A stretch of DNA of 7,011 nucleotides from JAHBXC01 sp964350875 (GCA_964350875.1 CAYGLT010000096.1:1-7011), one strand, 5' to 3'; numbered from the stretch's first letter, positions 1 to 6,282 are shown. The notes: a model not told the origin generated them from the sequence alone. Made by a program: numbers and translations.

Positions 1-36
1 TCCCTTCGCCCGCTTTCACGACGACGCTGTGTCGGG

Positions 37-1350
37 TTATCGCGCCGGCACACCGGCAGGCCTCACGCCCGCGGCGCCGCGAGTCTGCGGCGAGAAGTGG
101 GCCGCGTAGGCCGCGCGGAGCGCGTCGTCATCGACTTTGCGAAGTCTGACGGCGAGTTCAGGGCCCGGTGTCGCGAGTTGCTCGCCGCGGCCGAGGACCA
201 GCGTGGCGAAGTAGGGGTTCTGCGCCGCGACGAAAGGCGGGAGGGGGGTCGCGCCGAGCATCATCCCATAGCGTTGAACGGCGAGAAACGCGTCCGCAGG
301 ATCAGCGGCCTTGAGCGCTGAGTCGCGCACCCGATCGTCGAGACGCGCGATCGCCTGCGCGGGTGTCTCGTCTTCCTCCACCGGCGCGATCACGAACAAC
401 ACTTCGGGCTGGTCGAGCGGCGTCCATTGCACCGACGGTTTGTGGCCCGGGTTCATGCTCGGCGGCCAGCGTTCTGACAAACGGGATGCGATCAAGACCG
501 CAGCCGGATAGCCAGCATCGGCAGGAGTTGGCATCGGGAACGCGAGGCAGACCAATCGTGCGCCGTTGTGCCGCGCCGGCTCGACGAGAACCGGCTCGGG
601 ATCGCGGGGCACACGCTGCGCGGGGGCGGGAATTGGCGCTCCCGTCGGCAAGTCGTCGAAGAGTTCGTGGATCCTCGCGCGCGTCGCTTCGAGGTCGAAT
701 CCGCCCACCAGCACAAGTCGTGTGCTCCCCGCGCCGTAATGCTTTGAGAGGCGCGCCCGTAGGTCCTGAACTGTGAATTGGTTCACCTGCTCGATCACAC
801 CGCCCTTGCGCGCATCGGCCTGCATGGGGAGCGCCGCCTGTTTCGCGCCGTTCATCAACCCGAGCACGGGAATGTCAGCGTGCATATTGCGGAGTTCGAC
901 CGCCACGCGGGGGAGTTCACGGTCGAGGTCGCTCTGTGTGATGCGCAGATCGCGGAGCCGGCTCGCGGCCGCGCGGAGTTCGCGGTCAAGTTCGTCTTTC
1001 GGCGCCACAAGGGCAAGGAGTGTGTAGTTCTCGCCGGTCTGCGCGTTGAATTGGCCTTGGTAGCGTGCCGCCAGTGCTTCATATGTTGTCGGTTCGCTCT
1101 CGGCGGTGGCGGCCGTGCACAACAGATGTTCAAGAATGTGCGCCATGCCCGAGGCGCCGACGGGATCGTGGCGTTCGCCGATGTCGAAGAGCGTCAGGAC
1201 CGCGACGGTCTTGGCCGACTGCACGGGCCAGAGTGTGACGCGCAATCCGTTGTCGAGGGTGAAACGATCGACGCCCGCCTGACCGAGCGCGGCGGCAGCG
1301 CCAAGCAAAGAGACCATTACGGTGACAATCAGGCGAGTGAGTCGGGTCAT
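37..1350 (-). CDS. Secreted M16-family (insulinase/pitrilysin-like) zinc metallopeptidase
   Basis: The 437-residue product has a Sec-type signal peptide (about residues 1-25, cleavage likely after ALGQA) and then an M16 N-terminal domain. The inverted zinc motif HILEH gives H71, E74 (catalytic base) and H75. E152 lies 77 residues after H75, the spacing of the third zinc ligand in pitrilysin-type enzymes, so the metal site looks intact. Residues about 185-420 resemble the M16 C-terminal domain (for example RLVLVGGFDLEATRARI). The length fits a single-chain M16B half-enzyme, which usually works with a second M16 subunit; none is visible here. It probably degrades peptides outside the cytoplasm. 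An ATG at 1350 was chosen because a signal peptide follows at once and GAGGTGG lies just upstream; the longer open frame runs into map. It is downstream of map by 53 bases and may be co-transcribed or have its own promoter. Substrate unknown. Confidence 0.88.
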   Translation of the reverse strand: MTRLTRLIVTVMVSLLGAAAALGQAGVDRFTLDNGLRVTLWPVQSAKTVAVLTLFDIGERHDPVGASGMAHILEHLLCTAATAESEPTTYEALAARYQGQFNAQTGENYTLLALVAPKDELDRELRAAASRLRDLRITQSDLDRELPRVAVELRNMHADIPVLGLMNGAKQAALPMQADARKGGVIEQVNQFTVQDLRARLSKHYGAGSTRLVLVGGFDLEATRARIHELFDDLPTGAPIPAPAQRVPRDPEPVLVEPARHNGARLVCLAFPMPTPADAGYPAAVLIASRLSERWPPSMNPGHKPSVQWTPLDQPEVLFVIAPVEEDETPAQAIARLDDRVRDSALKAADPADAFLAVQRYGMMLGATPLPPFVAAQNPYFATLVLGRGEQLATPGPELAVRLRKVDDDALRAAYAAHFSPQTRGAAGVRPAGVPAR

Positions 1351-1354
1351 CTGT

Positions 1355-1361
1355 CCACCTC
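1355..1361 (-). promoter_or_regulatory. Ribosome binding site of the M16 peptidase gene
   Basis: Read on the minus strand, GAGGTGG lies four bases before the ATG at 1350. It is a close match to the anti-Shine-Dalgarno complement, though the spacing is short. It supports the start at 1350 over longer in-frame starts inside map. Confidence 0.5.
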
Positions 1362-1372
1362 GAACAGCGTCG

Positions 1373-1400
1373 AGTATACAGGACGATCCCGCTGTGTCTG
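1373..1400 (-). promoter_or_regulatory. Candidate internal promoter for the M16 peptidase gene
   Basis: In the 53-base gap after map, the minus strand reads CAGACA, 16 bases, then TATACT. The -10 matches the sigma-70 consensus at five of six positions and the -35 at four of six. Predicted transcription start is near 1366, leaving a leader of roughly 16 bases that contains the ribosome binding site. TATACT is uncommon by chance in such GC-rich DNA, but this is a motif match only. Confidence 0.35.
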
Positions 1401-1403
1401 CGA

Positions 1404-2228
1404 TTACTTCCCGCGCGTCACGACATCCGGGATGTCTTCGAGCGCGGCGGTGAGGACCTCGGGGCCGTCCTCGGTGATGAGCACATCGTGCTCGTAATGC
1501 ACGCACTGGGAACCATCGGCGGTGAAAACGGGCCACTGGCCGCTCGCCTGAATGGTGTCGGGCGTGCCAACCGCGATCATGGGCTCGACCGCCACCAGTG
1601 TTCCAGGTGCGCAGGGAGTGAACGCGTCGGGCCATTCAAACTGATCGAGCGGCACGGTGTTGCTGATGTACGGGCGCATGTGGAGTTTGCGGCCGTAACC
1701 GTGGCCGCCGAGCCCGCGCACGAGGTGGAAGCCGGACTCGCCCTCGACGATGCGCTGGACGGTCTTCGCCCATTCGAGATAGGTGTTGCCCGGCTTCAGT
1801 GCCTTGGCGCCCTCGTGGAGCGAGCGCTTGCCGCTCTCGCAGAGGCGCCGCACCTCATCGGTGGTCTCGCCGAAGACATAGGTCCACGCGGCGTCGCCCA
1901 TGAAGCCCTTGTGCACCACGCCGATGTCGATCTTGAGCACATCGCCCGGCTTGAGTTTGGCGTTGGTGTAGGTCGAGGTGCCGTGGACGACGCACGAATT
2001 GAGCGACAGGCACGCGTGGCTCGGGAACGCCGGGAGCCGCGGGATGCGGTAGCCGCGGAACGCTGAGGTGCACTTGAGCGATTCGAGCGTCTGCGCGACG
2101 AACTGGTCGATCTCGAGGAGGGTCTGCCCGAGCGCGAGGAAATCGACGAGTCGCTGGTGGACCTCGACGACCTTGCCCGCGGAATCGCGGGCGAGTTTGG
2201 CGTCCTGCGTGGTGAGTTGATGCGTCAT
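1404..2228 (-). CDS. map: Type I methionine aminopeptidase
   Basis: This 274-residue cytoplasmic enzyme removes the initiator methionine from nascent proteins. All catalytic residues of E. coli MetAP can be aligned: H82 in VVHG (E. coli H79), metal ligands D101 in KIDIGV and D112 in GFMGD (D97, D108), H176 in GGHGYGR (H171), H183 (H178), E215 in VAVEPM (E204) and E246 in HYEHDVL (E235). The N-terminus lacks a zinc-finger extension and the protein is about the family's usual size. The ATG at 2228 overlaps the hutI stop as ATGA, and there is no Shine-Dalgarno sequence in front of it, so translation probably depends on ribosomes finishing hutI. Its place at the end of a histidine-degradation gene pair is unusual, since map often lies near ribosomal protein genes. 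It may be a second copy; the window cannot tell. Confidence 0.96.
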   Translation of the reverse strand: MTHQLTTQDAKLARDSAGKVVEVHQRLVDFLALGQTLLEIDQFVAQTLESLKCTSAFRGYRIPRLPAFPSHACLSLNSCVVHGTSTYTNAKLKPGDVLKIDIGVVHKGFMGDAAWTYVFGETTDEVRRLCESGKRSLHEGAKALKPGNTYLEWAKTVQRIVEGESGFHLVRGLGGHGYGRKLHMRPYISNTVPLDQFEWPDAFTPCAPGTLVAVEPMIAVGTPDTIQASGQWPVFTADGSQCVHYEHDVLITEDGPEVLTAALEDIPDVVTRGK

Positions 2229-3448
2229 GCGGACGCGATGATAGCGCCGCCGCAGACCACGACATCGACTGGGTTTCCGCCGAATTCGAAGGCGAGGGAG
2301 CGTTCGTCGGTGTGGCGGAGCAGGACGAGGTCGGCGCGGGCGCCGGGGGCGATGTAGCCCCGATCGTCGCGCCCGAGGAGGGCTGCCGCGTTGGCGGTGC
2401 ACGCGGTGATCGCCTCGGCGGGGGCGAGGCCGTTGAACCGCGCGGCGAGGGCGATCGCCATGGGCATCGAGTTGGTCGGCGCCGAACCGGGGTTGCAGTT
2501 CGTCGCGATGACGAGGGCGCCGCCCGCGTCGATGAACGCGCGGCCGTCCGCGTAGCGGCCGTCGGTGTGGAAGCCCGAGCAGGGGAGCATCACGCCGAGA
2601 GTTTCGGAGCGGGCGAGTATCGTGAGGTCTTCGTCGGTTGTGGCTTCGAGGTGATCGACGCTGACCGCGCCGTGCTCGACCGCCCAGGGGGTCATCCCCA
2701 GCGCGTTGAACTGGTCGGCGTGCACGCGGAAAGGATGACCCAGGGAGCGTGCGCGCTCGAACAGCCGGACGCATTCATCGAAGGACCACGCGCCATCCTC
2801 GCAATACGCGTCGATGGCAACGCTGGGGAACTCGGCGTGGACGGCGTCGAGCGTTTCGGTGATCGTCGTTTCGATGAACGCGTCGCGCGAAGGGTGATCG
2901 GCGTCGATGGCGTGAGCGATGAGCGCGGTCGAGACGACCGTTCCGAGGAAGTCGTGGGCCGCATCGCGGATCGCGCGGAGCGTCTTGAGTTCGTCGGCGG
3001 TGGACAGCCCGTAGCCGGACTTTACTTCGACGGTGGTCGTGCCCTCACGCAGCATCAGCGCGAGGCGTGCGCGGAGGCTCGCTGCGAGTTGTTCCTGCGA
3101 TGCCTCACGCACCGAGCGGACGGTGGACATGATCCCGCCGCCGGCCTTGAGGAGTTCGAGGTAGGTTGCGCCGGCGAGTTTGCGGGCCCATTCGTCGGTG
3201 CGGTCGCCCGCCCAGCAGGCGTGGGTGTGGGCGTCGACGAAGGCAGGCATAAGCACGCGGCCGCGCGCGTCGATGACGATGGCGCCGCGGGGAGGGACGA
3301 TTGATGATTCGACGGCGGTGATCACGCCGTTCTCGATGAGCACATCGGCGCGGTCGCGGATGTCGAGGTCGCGCATCGCTGCGCCGCGGTGCGGGCCGGG
3401 GCCGCGTGGGGTGACGAGCCGCGCGTTGGTGATGAGCGTCGCGCTCAC
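2225..3448 (-). CDS. hutI: Imidazolonepropionase (histidine degradation, third step)
   Basis: HutI (407 residues) hydrolyses 4-imidazolone-5-propanoate to N-formimidoyl-L-glutamate in the cytoplasm. It is an amidohydrolase-superfamily protein. Visible family landmarks are the metal motif H74-T-H76, R83 and a GGGI segment (103-106), KSGYGLST with Y146, H179, VHADQF with metal ligand H243, and VDHLE with H266, 23 residues later as in the B. subtilis enzyme (H249, H272). The strand-8 motif reads ATNCNPGS: N317 stands where characterised HutI proteins have the metal-binding Asp (D324 in B. subtilis), while the substrate-binding N319 and G321 are kept. Start is GTG at 3448, overlapping the hutG stop as GTGA, with GGAG eight bases upstream; a later ATG at 3376 would remove the first beta strand (LITNARLV). 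Identity is firm; catalytic competence is less certain because of N317. Confidence 0.94.
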   Translation of the reverse strand: MSATLITNARLVTPRGPGPHRGAAMRDLDIRDRADVLIENGVITAVESSIVPPRGAIVIDARGRVLMPAFVDAHTHACWAGDRTDEWARKLAGATYLELLKAGGGIMSTVRSVREASQEQLAASLRARLALMLREGTTTVEVKSGYGLSTADELKTLRAIRDAAHDFLGTVVSTALIAHAIDADHPSRDAFIETTITETLDAVHAEFPSVAIDAYCEDGAWSFDECVRLFERARSLGHPFRVHADQFNALGMTPWAVEHGAVSVDHLEATTDEDLTILARSETLGVMLPCSGFHTDGRYADGRAFIDAGGALVIATNCNPGSAPTNSMPMAIALAARFNGLAPAEAITACTANAAALLGRDDRGYIAPGARADLVLLRHTDERSLAFEFGGNPVDVVVCGGAIIASA

Positions 3449-4401
3449 GAGGGGCGCTCCATGAAGCCGGCGAGGAAGGTGAGGAAGCAGAGCGCGGCGA
3501 TGCGCGCGGTGCGGTCGGCGCTGTCGTTGGGGGGAGAGAGTTCCATGATGTCGAAGTGACGCACGGCGGGGTGCTCGCCCGCGCGGTGGACGACCTGGAG
3601 CACGCGCTCGACGCTCAGTCCGTCGGGATTGGGCGCGCTGACGCCCGGCGCGGCGGACGCGTCGATCACATCGAGGTCCAGAGAAACGAAGCCGGCGTCC
3701 GATCTTCCCGCGGGGAAGCCTCGATCGAACGCGACGGGGATCGCGGACTTGAAGTCACGGGCCTTCTCGATGGGGATGAGCGCGGCGAAGCGTTCACGGA
3801 GATAGTCGGTGTGGGCCTTGCTGTTGCTGAAGCGGCCGATGCCGAACTCCACGAAACGCTGCGGGTCGAGGAACCCGCCCTCGATCGCGGCGCGGTAGGG
3901 CATGCCCGAGCCGACGCTCTCGCGGACATCGAGGTGGGGGTCGATGTTGATGCCGCCCGCGGGGGCGCCGATGTGCTTCGAGAGCGCACGGATGGCGGGG
4001 AAGGTGAGATCGTGACCGCCGCCGATGCAGATCGGAACCATGCCCAGCGAATGGATCGCGAGGAGCGCGGCGGTGATGCGGTCGTGCGTTTCGTGGAGCG
4101 CTGCTTCGGTGTCGCCGCCTGCGGGCTCGATGTCGCCCGCGTCGTAGACGGGGATGTCGATCGGCGCCTGTGTCTGGCTGTCGTAATCAGCGCCGAAGGA
4201 GGAGAGGATGCGGCGAAACGCGGCCGGGCCTTCCTTGGCGCCGGGCCTCCCGTTGTTGAAACGCACGCCGAGGTCATCGGGCAGGCCGAGCAGCGCGATT
4301 CGGCAGTCATCGTGCGCATCGGTGCGGATGTGCGCGGCGAAGCGGTCGGGCCGGATCGTGGGCCACGAAGGGGGAGTGGTGAACGGGACGGGTCGCTCCA
4401 T
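3445..4401 (-). CDS. hutG: Formimidoylglutamase (arginase/ureohydrolase family)
   Basis: This 318-residue ureohydrolase-fold protein most likely cleaves N-formimidoyl-L-glutamate to glutamate and formamide, the final step of one histidine-degradation route. The binuclear manganese site is complete: H130 in GGGHD, D154-x-H156-x-D158 in INIDPHLDVR, and D242-x-D244 in SLDLDVID; E287 sits in the closing DIMEL motif. GGGH and APGVSAPNPDG are closer to HutG than to agmatinase or arginase patterns. The strongest argument for this substrate is the directly coupled hutI (GTGA overlap). Agmatinase or guanidinobutyrase activity cannot be excluded from sequence alone. The ATG at 4401 has no Shine-Dalgarno sequence; TAGAAC lies at 4408-4413, exactly where a -10 would be for a leaderless transcript starting at the ATG, but no matching -35 is visible. 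A 47-base gap separates it from the YciI gene upstream. Confidence 0.87.
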   Translation of the reverse strand: MERPVPFTTPPSWPTIRPDRFAAHIRTDAHDDCRIALLGLPDDLGVRFNNGRPGAKEGPAAFRRILSSFGADYDSQTQAPIDIPVYDAGDIEPAGGDTEAALHETHDRITAALLAIHSLGMVPICIGGGHDLTFPAIRALSKHIGAPAGGINIDPHLDVRESVGSGMPYRAAIEGGFLDPQRFVEFGIGRFSNSKAHTDYLRERFAALIPIEKARDFKSAIPVAFDRGFPAGRSDAGFVSLDLDVIDASAAPGVSAPNPDGLSVERVLQVVHRAGEHPAVRHFDIMELSPPNDSADRTARIAALCFLTFLAGFMERPS

Positions 4402-4421
4402 GCGTGTGTTCTAGCACGGCG

Positions 4422-4444
4422 CGGCCGGTCCCGCCGGGCGGCCG
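4422..4444. terminator. GC-rich hairpin between the YciI gene and hutG (possible terminator or pause site)
   Basis: Two copies of the self-complementary hexamer CGGCCG flank a CCC/GGG inner stem, so the segment can fold into about nine GC pairs with a two-base bulge and a three-base loop. It lies just after the YciI stop and before hutG. On the minus strand no U tract follows, so it is not a classical intrinsic terminator; TTTT follows on the plus strand, where no gene ends. It could reduce but may not stop read-through into hutG. Confidence 0.3.
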
Positions 4445-4448
4445 GTTT

Positions 4449-4883
4449 TCACCTATCGCGTTCGCGGAGCAGGGAGAGGCGCATCGGGTGGAGTTCGGCG
4501 ATGAATACGCCCGCAGAGACCGCGGGGTCGCTGTTCATGAGTCGGCGTGCGGCGTTCTCGTCGGGGGCTTCGAAGACGACGATGCCCAGGCCGCTGTCGT
4601 CGGTGCACGGGCCGGCGAGGATGACCACGCCCTTCCGCGTGAGGTCCTGCAGGTAGGCGAAGTGGCCCGCGAGCAATTCCTGCTCGGCCTGGGTGGGGCC
4701 CTTGAGCATCTTCATGTTGCTCGGGTGGATCGTGTAGATCCATGCGTCCTTGCTGGCCGAGCGGGAGTGGGAGGATGAACTGTCGGAGGTCATGGAGTCA
4801 TTGTTCGCGCATCCGGCGAGGAATGCGGCGCAGGCGGCGGCGAGGATCAGCATCAGTCTGGGCACGGTCGTTCTCCGATTCAT
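4449..4883 (-). CDS. YciI-domain lipoprotein
   Basis: The 144-residue product starts with a lipoprotein signal peptide: RR near the N-terminus, a hydrophobic stretch, then a lipobox LAGC with the lipidation cysteine at C25. A Ser-rich linker (about 29-44) leads to a YciI-like ferredoxin-fold domain (about 46-138). Recognisable family features are the conserved His in AGHFAYL (H74), VILAGPCTDD, GIVVFEAPDENAARRL and the DP-x-V-x-AGVF segment with DP at 119-120. YciI proteins are usually small soluble cytoplasmic proteins of unclear function, sometimes fused to or beside other enzymes; a lipid-anchored, exported version is uncommon. The ATG at 4883 overlaps the VOC stop as ATGA and has no clear ribosome binding site, so it is probably translationally coupled. 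It is the last gene of the ArsR-SRPBCC-VOC-YciI cluster. No specific reaction can be assigned. Confidence 0.83.
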   Translation of the reverse strand: MNRRTTVPRLMLILAAACAAFLAGCANNDSMTSDSSSSHSRSASKDAWIYTIHPSNMKMLKGPTQAEQELLAGHFAYLQDLTRKGVVILAGPCTDDSGLGIVVFEAPDENAARRLMNSDPAVSAGVFIAELHPMRLSLLRERDR

Positions 4884-5242
4884 GCGGCGCTTTCGTCGGC
4901 GTGCATCACGCCGAACAGGACGCCCATGGGGTCGACCCCGTAGGCAAGGTACCCGATGCCCGGGATGGCCATCTTGGGGACGACGACCTGCCCGCCGTGC
5001 TTTTCGATGGTCTTGCAGGCGTCGTCCACATTCTCGACCTCGATGGTGTTGACGGTGCGCTGGTTTCCGTCGCGCGAGGGCATGAGCCCGCCGTCGATGC
5101 CGGCGCCTTCGCCCGTGGAGACGAGGGTGTACTCCATCGGGCCTTCCCAGTCCTGGAACTTCCAGCCGAAGGCGCTGGAGAAGAACTTGCGGGTCTTCGC
5201 GGTGTCGGCGGAGTGGAACTCGAAGTGAATCGGTCGGTGCAT
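4880..5242 (-). CDS. VOC (glyoxalase/bleomycin-resistance fold) family protein
   Basis: This 120-residue protein contains two beta-alpha-beta-beta-beta modules, roughly residues 4-55 and 62-113. The first begins IHFEFHSADTAKTRKFFSSA and continues FGWKF; the second contains TIEVENVDDACKTIEKHGG and ends DPMGVLFGVM, typical of small cytoplasmic VOC proteins. Such proteins bind a metal or small ligand and serve as lyases, epimerases, dioxygenases or resistance proteins. I cannot assign a reaction, and the usual glyoxalase I metal ligands are not clearly recognisable. The ATG at 5242 is preceded by GGAG with a seven-base spacer, which supports the start. It lies 28 bases after the SRPBCC gene and overlaps the YciI gene by four bases, so it appears to be co-expressed with both. 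Confidence 0.87.
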   Translation of the reverse strand: MHRPIHFEFHSADTAKTRKFFSSAFGWKFQDWEGPMEYTLVSTGEGAGIDGGLMPSRDGNQRTVNTIEVENVDDACKTIEKHGGQVVVPKMAIPGIGYLAYGVDPMGVLFGVMHADESAA

Positions 5243-5270
5243 GGGCGTGCTCCGTTGGGTGGTGCGCCGT

Positions 5271-5795
5271 TCAGCGGACGGCGAGCGCGTCGGTGTTTTC
5301 GGTTCGCGTGGTCTTCGGGAGCATGAAGGACATGGCGCCCATCATGCCGTACTGCATGCGCGTCTTGAAGGGGATGGCGCCGTCCTCGATCTCGTGCTTG
5401 AAGAGACTGAGGATCTCGGTCCAGCCCTTGACGAGTTTGGGGTTGTTCTTGGACTGCTCGACGAAGACATGCGTGATGGTGACGCGCGTTGCGGACCCCC
5501 TCGGCTCGAGTTCCCAAGTCACGGTGCTGGGCTTGTCGTCGTGGAGCGTCATCTTGAAGGTGTGCACGAGGCGGCGGGGGGGATCGACCTCGAGGACTTC
5601 CCCGACGATGAAGGTGTTCTTGCCGCTGGCGTTGCTGTAGCGCAGGCGTGCACCGGGGGTGAGTTTCCCGCCCTGCACATGGAGCGCGCAGTTGTACATG
5701 GGCTTACAGATCTCGCCCTGCTTGGTGAGCTCGCGCCAGATGCGGTCAGCCGGGGCGTTGATGTCGATCGAGAGGGTTTTCGTCAGGTCATCCAT
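5271..5795 (-). CDS. SRPBCC/AHSA1-type START-like domain protein
   Basis: The 174-residue product has an AHSA1-like helix-grip fold: a first strand and helix in DINAPADRIWRELT (11-24), then GEVLEVDPPRRLVHTF (65-80), VTWELEPRGSATRVTITH (92-109) and the C-terminal helix KGWTEILSLFKHEIEDG (123-139). These domains form a hydrophobic pocket for lipophilic ligands; bacterial members are often encoded next to ArsR-type regulators, as here. The residues after about 140 (with Met-rich MMGAMSFM at 151-158) form a tail beyond the usual domain. The ATG at 5795 overlaps the regulator stop by eight bases (ATGGATGA) and has a near-perfect ribosome binding site. Ligand and reaction are unknown. The role as a sensor or effector partner of the repressor is inferred from gene order. 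Confidence 0.87.
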   Translation of the reverse strand: MDDLTKTLSIDINAPADRIWRELTKQGEICKPMYNCALHVQGGKLTPGARLRYSNASGKNTFIVGEVLEVDPPRRLVHTFKMTLHDDKPSTVTWELEPRGSATRVTITHVFVEQSKNNPKLVKGWTEILSLFKHEIEDGAIPFKTRMQYGMMGAMSFMLPKTTRTENTDALAVR

Positions 5796-6261
5796 CTGCG
5801 CGACCTCCTTTGTGTGGGCGAGTGGTTCTGCGTGCGCGCGGTCGTTTGTGTGCGCGGGGTTTGCCCCCGTTGTCGTTGTCGTCCGCTGGGGGGGGGGATT
5901 GGTTGGATTTGCGGGGGCGGCGTTCGTCGCCAGGCTTGTCCGGGGCTTCGAGCATGTCTTTGAGCGAGATCAGCGCGCCGGCCCAGTGGCCCTCGAAGCG
6001 CGAGACCCAGCGCTCGTAGATCTGTCGTATGGGCACGGCGTTCAGGTGGTTGAACCGCTGGCGGCCCTCCCGGCGCACGATCACCAGGTTCGCCTCCTCG
6101 AGCACCTTGAGGTGCTGCATGACGGCGAAGCGGGAGAGTTCGGGCAGCGCGACGGAGAGGTCGCCCGTTGTCAGCGGACCGTCGCGGAGCAAATCGAGCA
6201 TCGTCCGCCGCCACGGGCTGGCGAGTGCTTTGAAGACGGGTTCGAGGGGGTCGGGCTTCAA
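5788..6261 (-). CDS. ArsR-family winged-helix transcriptional repressor, likely autoregulatory
   Basis: Residues 7-75 form an ArsR-type winged helix: FKALASPWRRTMLDLLRDG, a recognition region around SRFAVMQHLKVLEEANLV (43-60) and the wing VRREGRQRFNHLN. The protein has no cysteine at all, so it lacks the classical CxC metal site and resembles the ArsR subgroup paired with SRPBCC proteins rather than metal sensors. After about residue 110 comes a disordered Pro/Arg/Lys-rich tail to residue 157; such regulators commonly end near 100-120. Start is taken as TTG at 6261: an in-frame stop lies at 6277-6279, no ATG or GTG lies between, and the next in-frame Met (M21) would cut the first helix. The start is one base from a perfect palindrome and has no ribosome binding site. 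A C10 tract (gene strand) lies in the tail. It heads the four-gene cluster and overlaps SRPBCC by eight bases. Confidence 0.86.
   Translation of the reverse strand: MKPDPLEPVFKALASPWRRTMLDLLRDGPLTTGDLSVALPELSRFAVMQHLKVLEEANLVIVRREGRQRFNHLNAVPIRQIYERWVSRFEGHWAGALISLKDMLEAPDKPGDERRPRKSNQSPPPADDNDNGGKPRAHKRPRARRTTRPHKGGRADG
5803..5811 (-). promoter_or_regulatory. Strong ribosome binding site of the SRPBCC gene
   Basis: AAAGGAGGT, seven bases before the ATG at 5795, is the best Shine-Dalgarno match in the window. It lies inside the 3' end of the regulator gene, where it also encodes Lys-Gly-Gly. It implies that the SRPBCC protein is made independently and at a higher rate than the repressor. Confidence 0.75.
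5888..5897. repeat. Ten-base G/C homopolymer inside the ArsR gene
   Basis: The plus strand has ten consecutive G (C on the coding strand), encoding the end of Ser122 through Pro125 in the repressor tail. Loss of one base would put the upstream reading frame in phase with the SRPBCC gene with no stop between. Such tracts are prone to replication slippage and also to sequencing error. Confidence 0.9.
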
Positions 6262-6262
6262 G

Positions 6263-6282
6263 ATGTGATAGATATATCACAT
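6263..6282. promoter_or_regulatory. Perfect palindromic operator, probable binding site of the ArsR repressor
   Basis: ATGTGATA, a four-base spacer (GATA) and TATCACAT form a perfect 8+8 inverted repeat. It is AT-rich in very GC-rich surroundings and lies across the -10 of the cluster promoter, one base before the repressor start codon. Size, symmetry and position are those expected for a dimeric ArsR-family operator. The binding protein is inferred from adjacency. Confidence 0.75.

Noticed and set aside
1..36. Possible start of a further minus-strand gene (GTG at 19-17) after the M16 stop
   Set aside because: Only about six codons are inside the window and no clear ribosome binding site is visible, so nothing can be supported.
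1351..1635. N-terminal extension of the M16 peptidase frame into map
   Set aside because: The extension is Arg/His-rich, overlaps the conserved map coding region, and would bury the signal peptide; the ATG at 1350 with a ribosome binding site is better.
2312..3304. Long plus-strand open frame of 330 codons antisense to hutI
   Set aside because: It is a high-GC shadow: low-complexity Gly/Ala/Arg/Val-rich product, and the opposite strand encodes a clear HutI with conserved motifs.
3300..3376. ATG at 3376 as the hutI start
   Set aside because: It would remove the first strand (LITNARLV) conserved in amidohydrolases and would lose the 4-base overlap and ribosome binding site of the GTG start.
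3556..4656. Long plus-strand open frame of 366 codons antisense to hutG
   Set aside because: Shadow frame with no family resemblance; it also crosses the intergenic hairpin and the end of the YciI gene.
6256..6280. GTG at 6280 as the start of the ArsR gene
   Set aside because: It lies in a different frame from the winged-helix coding frame, which has a stop at 6277-6279.
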